Source: Albibeggiatoa sp964388965 (GTDB lineage Bacteria; Pseudomonadota; Gammaproteobacteria; Beggiatoales; Beggiatoaceae). From it: 41,972 nt of DNA. The stretch covers positions 1 to 41,972 of the forward strand of contig CAYMCP010000024.1 in the NCBI GenBank assembly GCA_964388965.1. Reading direction: 5' to 3'. Shown here in pieces: positions 16,893-26,277 of this stretch (within the stretch, counting starts at the first letter, position 1; every line of letters begins with the position of its first letter). The notes below the pieces were generated by a model, which saw only the letters and a list, made by a program, of their open reading frames with translations, made no database searches and was not told the DNA's origin. A program made the position numbers and the translations under genes.

Positions 16893-16908
16893 TGTAGTAA
16901 AGCCAACA
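16893..16908. promoter_or_regulatory. NifA upstream activating sequence, distal
   Basis: TGTAGTAAAGCCAACA also fits TGT-N10-ACA exactly. Its centre is 44 bases from the proximal site, close to four helical turns, so both face the same side of the DNA. It ends 3 bases before the dapC stop codon. Confidence 0.75.
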
Positions 16909-16911
16909 TGA

Positions 16912-18117
16912 TTAAGCCATATCAAAAGATAAATTTTCCGTAAAAAAGCGGATGCGTTGTGCAGCTTCGATACATTGCTCAATATTAGCAACTAAAGCAA
17001 TTCGTATTCGGTTTTGTCCGGGATTAATGCCCTGAAATTCACGTGAGAGATATTGTCCGGGTAAAACAGTGACATGCTGTTGATTAAGTAATTGTTGTGT
17101 AAAATCAATATCATCAATAGGTGTTTGTTGCCATAAATAAAAACCAGCAGGGGGAATAGAAACATTTAACGCAGGTGATAGAATTTGTGCAACGGCGGCA
17201 AATTTTTCACGGTATAAGCGACGATTTTCAATAACATGGGTTTCATCTTGCCACGCAACCGTACTGGCTGCTTGAGTCGCTAATGACATCGCACAACCGT
17301 GATAAGTCCGATATAATGAAAAAGCTTTTAAAATATCAGCATCACCTGCGACAAATCCAGAACGCAATCCGGGTGCATTAGAGCGTTTCGATAAACTGTG
17401 AAACACGACACAACGCTGATAGTCATCGCGCCCCATGCTGGCACACGCTTGTAATAACCCCGCTGGTGGTTGATTGGCATACAATTCTGAATAACATTCA
17501 TCTGCCGCAATAATAAAATCATATTGATCTGCTAATTGAATAAGTTTTTGTAAATGTGGCAGATTCAGCACTGTACCACTAGGATTATTTGGCGAACACA
17601 CGTATAGCAATTGACAATCAGCCCATATTTGTTCCGGCACGACATTAAAATCTGGTAAAAAATCAGTCGATTCCAAACTGTTCAAAAAATATGGTTTTGC
17701 ACCACTTAGCAATGCCGCTCCTTCATAAATTTGATAAAACGGATTGGGCATAACGACGGTTGGATTATTTTTATCTCGGTCGATTACAGCTTGCGCAAAA
17801 GCAAAAAGTGCCTCGCGTGTACCATTCACTGGCAATATTTGTCTATCTGGATCGATGTTATCTAATTGAAAACGTTGAATTAACCAATTAGCAATTGCTT
17901 GACGTAAAAATAAACTACCTTGCGTCGTAGGATATTTTGATAATTGAGTCGTAGCGGCTTGTTGCAAAGCTTGTACAATAAATTCTGGTGTAGGATGCTT
18001 CGGCTCACCGATGGAAATATTAATGTGCTCTAACTTGGTTGATGGTTGGCAATCTGCTTTTAATTGAGCTAATTTTTGAAAAGGATAAGGTTGTAATTGT
18101 TGTAAATCAGAATTCAT
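16912..18117 (-). CDS. dapC: Succinyldiaminopimelate aminotransferase DapC
   Basis: PLP aminotransferase of the succinylase branch of lysine and meso-diaminopimelate synthesis. The start (LQPYPFQKLAQLKAD), ISIGEPKHPTPEF, LPVNGTREALFAFAQ and SPNNPSGTVL match the proteobacterial DapC subgroup. The PLP lysine is in SLSKRSNAPGLRSGF (K244). The length of 401 residues is typical. Its 3' end almost touches the distal NifA site of the nif promoter. Read-through into nifU is possible but the 168-base gap and the sigma-54 promoter suggest separate transcription. Other class I aminotransferase activities cannot be excluded. Confidence 0.85.
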   Translation of the reverse strand: MNSDLQQLQPYPFQKLAQLKADCQPSTKLEHINISIGEPKHPTPEFIVQALQQAATTQLSKYPTTQGSLFLRQAIANWLIQRFQLDNIDPDRQILPVNGTREALFAFAQAVIDRDKNNPTVVMPNPFYQIYEGAALLSGAKPYFLNSLESTDFLPDFNVVPEQIWADCQLLYVCSPNNPSGTVLNLPHLQKLIQLADQYDFIIAADECYSELYANQPPAGLLQACASMGRDDYQRCVVFHSLSKRSNAPGLRSGFVAGDADILKAFSLYRTYHGCAMSLATQAASTVAWQDETHVIENRRLYREKFAAVAQILSPALNVSIPPAGFYLWQQTPIDDIDFTQQLLNQQHVTVLPGQYLSREFQGINPGQNRIRIALVANIEQCIEAAQRIRFFTENLSFDMA

Positions 18118-18135
18118 AAATCATCGTCCGCTATC

Positions 18136-18184
18136 AACTATCAATCGCCAATTATCAATTATTAATTATTAATTATCAACTACG
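18136..18184. repeat. Heptanucleotide direct-repeat tract (7 units)
   Basis: Seven consecutive 7-bp units: AACTATC, AATCGCC, AATTATC, AATTATT, AATTATT, AATTATC, AACTACG. The consensus is AATTATY. It occupies the 285-bp gap between dapC and dcd (18118-18402), which otherwise shows only AT-rich DNA. Short tandem heptamers of this sort are known in cyanobacteria, and I recall them being reported in Beggiatoaceae. Confidence 0.6.
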
Positions 18185-18402
18185 GATGACAATAGAATAA
18201 TGCTCATGATCTCGTTTTATGCTAACTCTCAAATTCCATTTATTTTCATTTTAGAATATGATGTAATAAATCATAGGATTTACCGAAATAAAGCCTGATT
18301 TGTCTCTGTGGTATTGACGAATAAAAAATGATGATTTATTTTATATTGATTTTAATATAAATTTTAACTTAAAAATCGTATCATAAATAATTGTGAAAAA
18401 TT

Positions 18403-18984
18403 ATGAAATTATCTGATGTAGACGTGCGTGAAAAAATAAAAACAGGAAAAATTATTATTGAGCCAACACTTTCTGAACAACAAATTGGTTCATTTTCGAT
18501 TGATCTGCGCTTGGGCAACTATTTCCGTATTTTCAGACCAACTAAAAGTCCCTACATTGATTTGGGTGCGGTAGACAGTGCTTACACAATGTCAGAACAG
18601 TTAATGGAAAATATTTATATTCCAAATGATGGTGTATTTTATTTACATTCTGGTGAGTTAGCATTAGGTATAACATTAGAAAAATTAACTTTACCAAATG
18701 ATTTAGTCGGTTGGTTAGACGGTCGTAGCAGTTTAGCGAGACTAGGTTTAATGATTCACATCACAGCACATACAATTGATCCGGGTTGGGAGGGTAATAT
18801 TACTTTAGAATTCGTCAATATTGGTCAAATTCCACTTGCATTACGCCCCAAAATGCGAATATGTGCAATCAGCTTTGAGCCATTAACTTCACCTTCAGCT
18901 TGTCCCTATACGCAAAAAGCAAATGCAAAATATATTGGTCAAAGTGAGCCTTTGCGTAGCCAAATTGATAGAGAACACGATTAA
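18403..18984 (+). CDS. dcd: dCTP deaminase
   Basis: Trimeric enzyme that deaminates dCTP to dUTP for dTMP synthesis. QIGSFSIDLRLGNYFRIF, WLDGRSSLARLGLMIHITAH (the catalytic region with the conserved Arg and Ser) and IDPGWEGNITLEF are family signatures, followed by ALRPKMRICAISFEPL. The length of 193 residues is exactly the usual one for the monofunctional enzyme. Its usual gammaproteobacterial neighbour apbC is elsewhere in this window. It is followed by the fetAB-like pair after 73 bases. Confidence 0.94.
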   Translation: MKLSDVDVREKIKTGKIIIEPTLSEQQIGSFSIDLRLGNYFRIFRPTKSPYIDLGAVDSAYTMSEQLMENIYIPNDGVFYLHSGELALGITLEKLTLPNDLVGWLDGRSSLARLGLMIHITAHTIDPGWEGNITLEFVNIGQIPLALRPKMRICAISFEPLTSPSACPYTQKANAKYIGQSEPLRSQIDREHD

Positions 18985-19057
18985 AAATAGACGCAAAATT
19001 AAAATTTTTTAAATCAAAACATACCCACTTAGTCCATTTAAAACTAAAAAATTAATT

Positions 19058-19720
19058 ATGATTTCATTAAAAATTGAAAATTTGACATTACAACGCGGAA
19101 ATGGGCAAAACATTAAATATATTTTGTTAGCGGCAGAATTTGATCTAAAATCTGGCGAATTCGTACATCTAAAAGGTGATTCTGGAGTAGGTAAAAGCAG
19201 TTTATTGACAGCATTGGCGCGTTTAATTCCAATTCAAACAGGTGAATTGTATTTATATAAACAATCTTCCAAGAAGATTGCACCAACTCAATGGCGGCAA
19301 GCGGTCGCGTTTTTACCGCAAAAGCCCATTATGTTTACAGGTACAGTTGCGCAAAATTTATTATATCCATTACAGTACATTAAAGTACAATATAAACCAT
19401 TGCCAACACAAGAACAACTTAGCGCAGAATTAGATTTATTAGGATTAAATACTATTAATTTACAACAAGATGCAAATACTTTATCAGGTGGACAGCAAGC
19501 ACGTTTGGCTCTGGCACGACTGCTGATTACTCAACCACAAATTATTTTAGCAGATGAGCCTATGGCAAACGTAGATACAGATACAGCTACTTTAATTTAC
19601 AAGCGATTACAACAATTTTGTGCTCAAAATGGAACGGTATTGATTACACGACATGGCGAGTTAAATTGTGATAAATATATTTATTTACAAGCAGATAGAA
19701 ATTTGGTGGTAAGACAATGA
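19058..19720 (+). CDS. fetA: ABC transporter ATP-binding protein, FetA/YbbL type
   Basis: 220-residue ATPase with Walker A GDSGVGKSSLL (about residues 40-50), a Q-loop in VAFLPQKPIMFTGTVAQNL, signature LSGGQQARLALARLL, Walker B IILADEPMANVD and a switch histidine in LITRHGE. The overlapping permease downstream is of the FetB type, so the pair probably works as the FetAB exporter, which in E. coli exports iron and raises resistance to iron-driven oxidative stress. It couples with the next gene through an ATGA overlap at 19717-19720. Assignment rests mainly on the partner. Confidence 0.8.
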   Translation: MISLKIENLTLQRGNGQNIKYILLAAEFDLKSGEFVHLKGDSGVGKSSLLTALARLIPIQTGELYLYKQSSKKIAPTQWRQAVAFLPQKPIMFTGTVAQNLLYPLQYIKVQYKPLPTQEQLSAELDLLGLNTINLQQDANTLSGGQQARLALARLLITQPQIILADEPMANVDTDTATLIYKRLQQFCAQNGTVLITRHGELNCDKYIYLQADRNLVVRQ

Positions 19721-20499
19721 ATGCAATTGATATTGGTTGGGGACAACTGTTTTTCGCAACACTTTTTATCATGATAGCAGGTATTTTATCATTAATTTTA
19801 TCTTTAGGTTTAGTTAAAACTTTATTTATTGCTACCATACGCACTTATTTACAATTATTTGCAATGGGTTTAGCATTAGTTTGGATATTTAAAATTAATG
19901 AAGCATGGCTTGTTTTAGCAGTATTCAGCTTTATGTTAATGATGACTGCACGAGTATTACTACAACGAGTTAAGTACAAACCGCCTCACATATTTTTTTC
20001 GACTCTATCATCTGTTGTCATTTCTGGAGTTTTTGTTACTTTCTCGGTCACAGCGTTAATTATTCAAGTTGAACCTTGGTATGATGCACGTTATATTTTA
20101 ACGATTGGCGGGATGGTACTGGGTAACTCTATGAACGGTATTGCATTAGCATTAGAACGTTTATTTGATGATTTACATAAGCGTTCGGAAGAAGTGCAAC
20201 AATTTGTAGCATTGGGTGCAACACCTTGGGAAGCCACTGTGCCTAGTTTACGCACTGCATTATCTGCGGGATTAATGCCTACAATTAATAGCATGAATGC
20301 AGTTGGTTTGGTTTTCATTCCCGGCATGATGACGGGGCAATTGGTCGCAGGAGCTGACCCCATTCAAGCAGCAAAATATCAAATTGTGATTATGTTGATG
20401 ATTTCGGCTGCAACAGCGATTGGAGCAACTTTAAGTCTATATTGGGCATACCAACACGCATTTGATCAAGAAGGGTGTTTAATTATAATGAAAAAATAA
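19717..20499 (+). CDS. fetB: ABC transporter permease, FetB/YbbM family
   Basis: 260-residue inner-membrane protein (UPF0014 family) with about seven hydrophobic segments. It contains the family blocks IRTYLQLFAMGLALVWIF, GMVLGNSMNGIALALERL, and the cytoplasmic coupling stretch EEVQQFVALGATPWEA followed by GLMPTINSMNAVGLVFIPG. It forms an exporter with the ATPase encoded just upstream; iron export is inferred from the E. coli pair. The two genes overlap by 4 bases. No Fur-like site was seen upstream of the pair. Confidence 0.85.
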   Translation: MNAIDIGWGQLFFATLFIMIAGILSLILSLGLVKTLFIATIRTYLQLFAMGLALVWIFKINEAWLVLAVFSFMLMMTARVLLQRVKYKPPHIFFSTLSSVVISGVFVTFSVTALIIQVEPWYDARYILTIGGMVLGNSMNGIALALERLFDDLHKRSEEVQQFVALGATPWEATVPSLRTALSAGLMPTINSMNAVGLVFIPGMMTGQLVAGADPIQAAKYQIVIMLMISAATAIGATLSLYWAYQHAFDQEGCLIIMKK

Positions 20500-20589
20500 A
20501 ATTGCTTTTTAAATGAGGCAGTTAAAATATAAAATTTCAATTATTACTTAATTTATGGAAAAGTATAAAATTGCCCGAATTTATATAAC

Positions 20590-21351
20590 TTATTCACGTA
20601 TCTTGTAGCCAATTTCTAATAGCCATAAGCATAATGCACTCGTGACAACAAAAAAACTGAGACTAATCAATAAACTAGCCATAATATTTGCATCAGATAC
20701 GCCTAAAAATCCATAGCGAAATCCATCTATAATATAGAAAAAGGGATTAAAATAAGAAACTTGCTGCCAAAAACTGGGCAATGAATAAATTGAATAAAAT
20801 ACGCCACTTAAAAAGGAGGCAGGCACAATGATAAAATTAGTAAAACCGGCGATATGATCCCATTTTTCAGCCCACAAGGCGACGATAATACCTGTTGCGC
20901 CTAATATTCCACTCCCTAAAACCGCAAATCCGAAAATAATGGCAAAATTATAAATTGGTAATTCCACGAAAAAAATTGAGGCAATCCATACACCTATACC
21001 AACAAATAAACCACGCATAATTGCAGCAGCAACGAAAGCAATGAAAAATTCTAAGCTCGACAACGGCGCAAGCAGCATAAATATAATATTACCCATCATT
21101 TTAGATTGAATTAAACTTGATGAGCTGTTAGCAAATGCGTTTTGTGTAATACTCATCATAATTAAACCCGGTACTAAAAAACTGGCGTAACTAACTCCTT
21201 GATAAATTTCAATATTACCAGACAAAACTGATGAAAATACCAACAAATACAGTAATACAGTGACAATCGGCGCAAGTAAAGTTTGAGTCGAAACTTTGAG
21301 AAATCGCCACATTTCTTTTTTAAATAAGGTATATAATCCGTACAAATTCAT
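20590..21351 (-). CDS. yadH: ABC-2 type transporter permease, YadH family
   Basis: 253-residue inner-membrane permease with about six hydrophobic segments. LYTLFKKEMWRFLKVSTQTLLAP at the start and YFNPFFYIIDGFRYGFLGVSD near the end are typical of the YadH/NodJ-like group. It overlaps its ATPase gene by 4 bases (21348-21351). The substrate of YadGH transporters is not established, so no specificity is assigned. Confidence 0.85.
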   Translation of the reverse strand: MNLYGLYTLFKKEMWRFLKVSTQTLLAPIVTVLLYLLVFSSVLSGNIEIYQGVSYASFLVPGLIMMSITQNAFANSSSSLIQSKMMGNIIFMLLAPLSSLEFFIAFVAAAIMRGLFVGIGVWIASIFFVELPIYNFAIIFGFAVLGSGILGATGIIVALWAEKWDHIAGFTNFIIVPASFLSGVFYSIYSLPSFWQQVSYFNPFFYIIDGFRYGFLGVSDANIMASLLISLSFFVVTSALCLWLLEIGYKIRE

Positions 21352-22262
21352 ACACTTGTTTCCTTACGAGTGATGCTCATAAAAACTTCTTCTAATCCCG
21401 GCTCTTGAGTGTGCAAATCAACAAAATGAATCTTGGCATGGCGTAAACTTTCTAGCACTGCGTTCACTGTATCGTGTTCTCGGTGCAGGCGCAGTACCAA
21501 TTGATTATCGTGAAAACTCTGGATTTTATCTTGTAAAGACTCAGGTATTTCCGCCATATTTTCTAAACTTAAACATAATAAACGATAAGGATAACGATCT
21601 AATAATACTTTTTTATCATCTAATGCAACCAATTCACCATGATTTAAAATTGCAATGCGATCACATAAAGCCTCAGCTTCCTCCAGATAATGCGTAGTTA
21701 ATACAATGGTGTGACCTTTATCATGTAAGCGTGTCGCAAATTGCCAAAGCATTTTACGCAACTCAATGTCTACGCCTGCGGTTGGCTCGTCCAGCACAAC
21801 AACGGGTGGTTGATGTACCAAAGCTTGACCGATTAGTACACGTCGTTTCATTCCGCCGGATAATTCAAACATATTGGTATTAGCTTTGTCGCTAAGGCTT
21901 AAAATTTCTAATAATTCATCAAGCCAAACTTCATTTTCGCGCCCTAAACCAAAGTAGCCTGATTGTAAACGTAATAATTCTTTAACGGTAAAAAATGGAT
22001 CATAAACTAATTCTTGCGGTACAACACCTAATGATTGGCGTGCTTGTCGCCACTGTTTACGCACATCGTAACCTTTAATGTGGACAGTGCCCTTAGTTGG
22101 TTTAACTAATCCAGCCATAATATTAATTAAAGTGGATTTGCCAGCACCATTAGGTCCCAATAAACCAAAAAAACTACCTTCTGGAATATCAAAATCTATA
22201 TTTTTTAAAGCATGTAGCTGTTTATAATGCTTGTGAATTTGTTGAATCGTAATTGCGGACAT
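21348..22262 (-). CDS. yadG: ABC transporter ATP-binding protein, YadG family
   Basis: 304 residues from ATG 22262 (MSAITIQQIHKHY...). Walker A GPNGAGKSTLI, Q-loop LGVVPQELVYDPFFT, signature LSGGMKRRVLIGQAL, Walker B VVLDEPTAGVD and switch LTTHYLEEAE are all clear. The C-terminal extension of about 80 residues (YPYRLLCLSL... to EEVFMS) is normal for exporter ATPases of this group. The frame can be extended upstream to 22352, but that adds 30 residues without homology and runs into the divergent uvrA start region. Partner of the overlapping permease. Confidence 0.87.
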   Translation of the reverse strand: MSAITIQQIHKHYKQLHALKNIDFDIPEGSFFGLLGPNGAGKSTLINIMAGLVKPTKGTVHIKGYDVRKQWRQARQSLGVVPQELVYDPFFTVKELLRLQSGYFGLGRENEVWLDELLEILSLSDKANTNMFELSGGMKRRVLIGQALVHQPPVVVLDEPTAGVDIELRKMLWQFATRLHDKGHTIVLTTHYLEEAEALCDRIAILNHGELVALDDKKVLLDRYPYRLLCLSLENMAEIPESLQDKIQSFHDNQLVLRLHREHDTVNAVLESLRHAKIHFVDLHTQEPGLEEVFMSITRKETSV

Positions 22263-22370
22263 GGTTTTAATTCTGCTTGAGCGAATCCTCTTTAATATCG
22301 TGCCATTTGAGTAAAACTTAACATTATCGGTTATCATAACATCAATTTGCAAAATAAACAGGGTGTAATT

Positions 22371-25196
22371 ATGGATAAAATTTCCTTACGTGGTGTTAAA
22401 ACGCACAATTTGAAAAATATTGATTTAGAATTGCCCCGCGATAAATTAATTGTCATTACAGGGCTTTCAGGTTCGGGTAAATCTTCATTAGCGTTTGATA
22501 CCATCTACGCGGAGGGACAACGTCGTTATGTCGAGTCGCTATCGGCGTATGCTCGGCAATTTCTGTCTATCATGGAAAAACCGGATGTAGAGCATATTGA
22601 GGGTTTATCTCCCGCAATATCAATTGAACAAAAATCTACCTCACACAATCCACGTTCCACCGTTGGCACAGTAACGGAAATTCACGATTATTTACGTTTA
22701 TTATACGCTCGTGTCGGTACACCAACCTGTCCTCATCATGATATTACACTTGAAGCACAAACCATTAGCCAAATGGTAGATGAAGTTTTAACGTTAGCTG
22801 AAGATACTCGTTTAATGTTACTTGCACCGATTGTTAAAAATCGTAAGGGCGAACACGTACAATTACTAGAATCTTTGCGAACACAAGGTTTTATTCGCGC
22901 TATGATTGATGGTGAAGTGCTGGAGTTAGATAATGTAAAAAAATTAGATTTTCGTAAAAAACATACAATTGAAGTGATAGTAGATCGTTTTAAAGTACGT
23001 GGTAATTTAAAACTGCGTTTAAGTGAATCTTTTGAAACAGCACTTAATTTAGCTGATGGCATTGTTAAAGTCGTATTTATGCAAGATTTGGAGAAAGAAG
23101 CAATGTTATTTTCAGCAAAATTTGCTTGTCCTATCTGCAATTACAGCATTACTGAATTGGAACCGCGTCTTTTCTCTTTTAATAGTCCACAAGGTGCGTG
23201 TCCGGATTGCGACGGCTTGGGAATGAAGCAATTTTTTGATCCCGATAAAATTATCATGGATAAAAATTTAAGTTTACAAAATGGTGCAATTCGTGGCTGG
23301 GATAGTAAAACACCATATTATTACCAAATATTACAGGCTTTAAGTATTCATTATCAATTTGATTTAGAAAGTATTTTTAGTGATTTAGTCGATGAAATAA
23401 AAGATATTATTTTATATGGGAGTGGTGCGGAACAAATCAAATTTACTTATCGCAATGAAAGCGGTTCACAGTTTGTCAAATTAAAATCATTTGAGGGCGT
23501 GATTCCGAATATGCAGCGTCGTTATAGAGAGACCGATTCGCAAGCGGTTCGGGAAGATTTGCTTAAATTTATGAGCCATAAACTTTGCGAAACCTGCGAG
23601 GGAACGCGCTTGAATTTGTCGGCACGACATGTATTTATTGCTGGAAAAAGCTTGCCATATATCAATCAGCTTTCAATTAAACAGAGTTTTGAATTCTTTA
23701 AAAATATACAATTAGACGGGAAAAAAGCGGAAATTGGGCAAAAAATTATTTTTGAGATTCAGCAACGGCTTGGTTTTTTGGTGAATGTGGGTTTAGATTA
23801 TCTTAGTTTGGGTCGTAGTGCGGACACTTTGTCAGGTGGTGAGGCTCAACGCATTCGCCTAGCTAGCCAAATTGGCGCGGGATTAGTTGGTGTAATGTAT
23901 GTGCTGGATGAGCCGTCAATTGGCTTGCATCAACGTGATAATGAACGTTTACTTGATACATTATTTCATTTACGCGATTTGGGTAATACTGTAATTATGG
24001 TCGAACATGACGAGGATGCCATTCGCAGTGCAGACCATATTGTGGATATTGGTGTTGGTGCTGGTGTGCATGGTGGTCGTGTTATCGCACAAGGTTCAGT
24101 AAAACAAATTATCAAAAATAAGGAATCACTGACAGGTCAATATTTATCAGGTAAATTGAAGATTGAAATACCAAAACAACGTCAGCCTTATAATGCTGAA
24201 AAAGTGCTTAAATTAATCGGTGCAACCGGAAATAATTTAAAATCGGTCAATTTAGATATTCCAATTGGATTATTTACTTGTATAACAGGTGTTTCTGGTT
24301 CTGGAAAATCTACTTTAATTAATGATACCTTGTATCCATTAGTAGCTAATATTTTGAATCGCGCTAATTTGGATGTCGCACCTTATCAAGAAATTAAAAA
24401 TATAGATTTATTGGATAAAGTTGTGGACGTTAATCAAAGTCCTATCGGACGTACACCGCGTTCTAATCCTGCGACTTATACCGGCATTTTAACGCCAATT
24501 CGGGAACTGTTTGCGGGTACACAAGAAGCCCGTTCGCGTGGTTATAAGCAAGGACGATTTTCATTTAATGTCAAAGGTGGACGCTGTGAGGCGTGTCAGG
24601 GTGATGGGTTGATTAAGGTTGAAATGCACTTTTTACCTGATGTGTATGTAACTTGTGATGTGTGCAAAGGTCGGCGTTATAATCGTGAAACATTAGAAAT
24701 CGAATATAAAGGTAAAAATATCTATCAAGTGTTGGATATGACGGTAGAGGATGCTTTAGTATTTTTTGATGCAATTCCAGTAGTTAAGCGAAAATTGCAG
24801 ACTTTACTGGATGTGGGATTATCGTATATTCGTTTGGGGCAAAATTCTGTCACTTTGTCAGGTGGTGAGGCGCAACGAGTTAAATTAGCAAAGGAATTGT
24901 CTAAACGTGATACAGGCAAGACTTTGTATATTTTGGATGAACCGACTACAGGGCTGCATTTTCATGATATTGCGCAATTATTGAAAGTTTTGCACCGTCT
25001 GCGTGAACATGGTAACACGATTGTAGTCATTGAACATAATTTAGATGTCATTAAAACCGCAGATTGGATTATTGATTTAGGTGTCGAAGGTGGGCAAGGT
25101 GGGGGGGAGATTATTGCGACGGGTACGCCCGAACAGGTGGTAAATGTGGACGCATCACATACCGGGCAATTTTTAAAAAAGATATTATTAAGTTAG
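22371..25196 (+). CDS. uvrA: Excinuclease ABC subunit A
   Basis: DNA damage-recognition ATPase of nucleotide excision repair; 941 residues. The first Walker A is GLSGSGKSSLAFDT (from residue 31). The first zinc finger has CPIC and CPDC around ELEPRLFSFNSPQGA. The first signature is DTLSGGEAQRIRLASQ, the second Walker A is GVSGSGKSTLIND, the second zinc finger has CEAC and CDVC, and the second signature is VTLSGGEAQRVKLAKEL. ATG 22371 has AGGGTG upstream and matches the usual MDKI start; an in-frame TTG at 22347 is less likely. I saw no CTG-N10-CAG LexA box before the gene, although uvrA is SOS-controlled in E. coli. Confidence 0.97.
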   Translation: MDKISLRGVKTHNLKNIDLELPRDKLIVITGLSGSGKSSLAFDTIYAEGQRRYVESLSAYARQFLSIMEKPDVEHIEGLSPAISIEQKSTSHNPRSTVGTVTEIHDYLRLLYARVGTPTCPHHDITLEAQTISQMVDEVLTLAEDTRLMLLAPIVKNRKGEHVQLLESLRTQGFIRAMIDGEVLELDNVKKLDFRKKHTIEVIVDRFKVRGNLKLRLSESFETALNLADGIVKVVFMQDLEKEAMLFSAKFACPICNYSITELEPRLFSFNSPQGACPDCDGLGMKQFFDPDKIIMDKNLSLQNGAIRGWDSKTPYYYQILQALSIHYQFDLESIFSDLVDEIKDIILYGSGAEQIKFTYRNESGSQFVKLKSFEGVIPNMQRRYRETDSQAVREDLLKFMSHKLCETCEGTRLNLSARHVFIAGKSLPYINQLSIKQSFEFFKNIQLDGKKAEIGQKIIFEIQQRLGFLVNVGLDYLSLGRSADTLSGGEAQRIRLASQIGAGLVGVMYVLDEPSIGLHQRDNERLLDTLFHLRDLGNTVIMVEHDEDAIRSADHIVDIGVGAGVHGGRVIAQGSVKQIIKNKESLTGQYLSGKLKIEIPKQRQPYNAEKVLKLIGATGNNLKSVNLDIPIGLFTCITGVSGSGKSTLINDTLYPLVANILNRANLDVAPYQEIKNIDLLDKVVDVNQSPIGRTPRSNPATYTGILTPIRELFAGTQEARSRGYKQGRFSFNVKGGRCEACQGDGLIKVEMHFLPDVYVTCDVCKGRRYNRETLEIEYKGKNIYQVLDMTVEDALVFFDAIPVVKRKLQTLLDVGLSYIRLGQNSVTLSGGEAQRVKLAKELSKRDTGKTLYILDEPTTGLHFHDIAQLLKVLHRLREHGNTIVVIEHNLDVIKTADWIIDLGVEGGQGGGEIIATGTPEQVVNVDASHTGQFLKKILLS

Positions 25197-25222
25197 TGTT
25201 AATGAAATATTCAATAATCGTC

Positions 25223-25251
25223 TTTGGGAGCGGCAACACCATACTCCCAAA
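25223..25251. terminator. Stem-loop between convergent uvrA and fabH
   Basis: Perfect 8-bp stem TTTGGGAG / CTCCCAAA with a 13-base loop, 27 bases after the uvrA stop and 32 bases before the fabH stop. Neither strand has a clear U-tract, so it may be a weak or bidirectional terminator. Confidence 0.4.
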
Positions 25252-25282
25252 TGAAATTTTAAGGCTCATTGGGGCGCGCACA

Positions 25283-26260
25283 TCAAAATTTTAATAAAAC
25301 TGCTCCCCAAGTAAATCCGCCTCCAATTGCTTCTAATAACAACGTATGTCCTTTTTGAATTCGTCCATCACGGACTGCAACATTTAACGCTAATGGTACG
25401 GATGCCGCTGAAGTGTTACCGTGCTCTGCAACTGTTATCACCACTTTTTCTATCGGTAAATGTAATTTTTTTGCGGTTGCACTGATAATGCGTAAATTGG
25501 CTTGGTGTGGTATAAACCAATCAACTTCATTTGCGTGCATATTGTTTTCTGTGAGCACATTTTCCACTACTTTGCTCAACTGCGAGACGGCAAATTTAAA
25601 GACCTCGCCACCATTCATCACCGTAAAGCCACAACCGACGATTTCACCCTGATTGACTTGACCATTAACAGTTAAAATGTCATTATAACGTCCGTCCGCA
25701 TGAAGACGAGTAGATAAAATCCCTGTTTCATCACTCGCTGCTAATACCACCGCCCCCGCGCCATCACCAAATAATACACAAGTGCCTCTATCTTGCCAGT
25801 CTAAAATCCGTGAGTAGCTCTCTGCACCGATGACTAAAGCCCGTTTCGCGCTACCCGTTTTAATAAATTTTTCCGCCGTACTTAAAGCGTAGATGAAACC
25901 ACTACACACCGCTTGTATATCAAATGCAGGTGCGCCAATGCAGCCTAAGCGTGCTTGTAATAAACAGGCAGTGCTAGGATAAATTCTGTCAGGAGTGGTT
26001 GTGGCTAATATGATGAGATCAATCTCTTCAGGCTGGCATTGCGCCATATCTAGTGCTTGACGTGCGGCATGTTCTGCCATATCACAAGTAGACTCATTTT
26101 CACCTGCGATATGCCGTTGTTTAATCCCCGTACGCCCAGTAATCCATTCATCACTGGTATCAACGATTTTTTCTAAATCAGCATTGGTTAGGATTTTTCG
26201 GGGTAAATAACCACCTGTACCAATAATGCGTGCATATTGACCTCCCTTGTCTTGATACAT
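25283..26260 (-). CDS. fabH: 3-oxoacyl-ACP synthase III (FabH)
   Basis: KAS III, which condenses an acyl-CoA, normally acetyl-CoA, with malonyl-ACP to start fatty-acid synthesis. The catalytic triad is C119 (AVCSGFIYAL), H252 (FIPHQANLRI) and N282 (AEHGNTSAASVPL). IKQRHIA and FGDGAGAVVL are further family marks. The length of 325 residues is normal. ATG 26260 has GGAG 7 bases upstream. It follows plsX by 17 bases in the conserved yceD-rpmF-plsX-fabH order. fabD, fabG and acpP do not follow in this window; the neighbour is convergent uvrA. Confidence 0.95.
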   Translation of the reverse strand: MYQDKGGQYARIIGTGGYLPRKILTNADLEKIVDTSDEWITGRTGIKQRHIAGENESTCDMAEHAARQALDMAQCQPEEIDLIILATTTPDRIYPSTACLLQARLGCIGAPAFDIQAVCSGFIYALSTAEKFIKTGSAKRALVIGAESYSRILDWQDRGTCVLFGDGAGAVVLAASDETGILSTRLHADGRYNDILTVNGQVNQGEIVGCGFTVMNGGEVFKFAVSQLSKVVENVLTENNMHANEVDWFIPHQANLRIISATAKKLHLPIEKVVITVAEHGNTSAASVPLALNVAVRDGRIQKGHTLLLEAIGGGFTWGAVLLKF

Positions 26261-26277
26261 TAAGCAACTCCATTTTT

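Noticed and set aside
22263..22370. LexA/SOS box before uvrA
   Set aside because: No CTG-N10-CAG match in the gap between yadG and uvrA.
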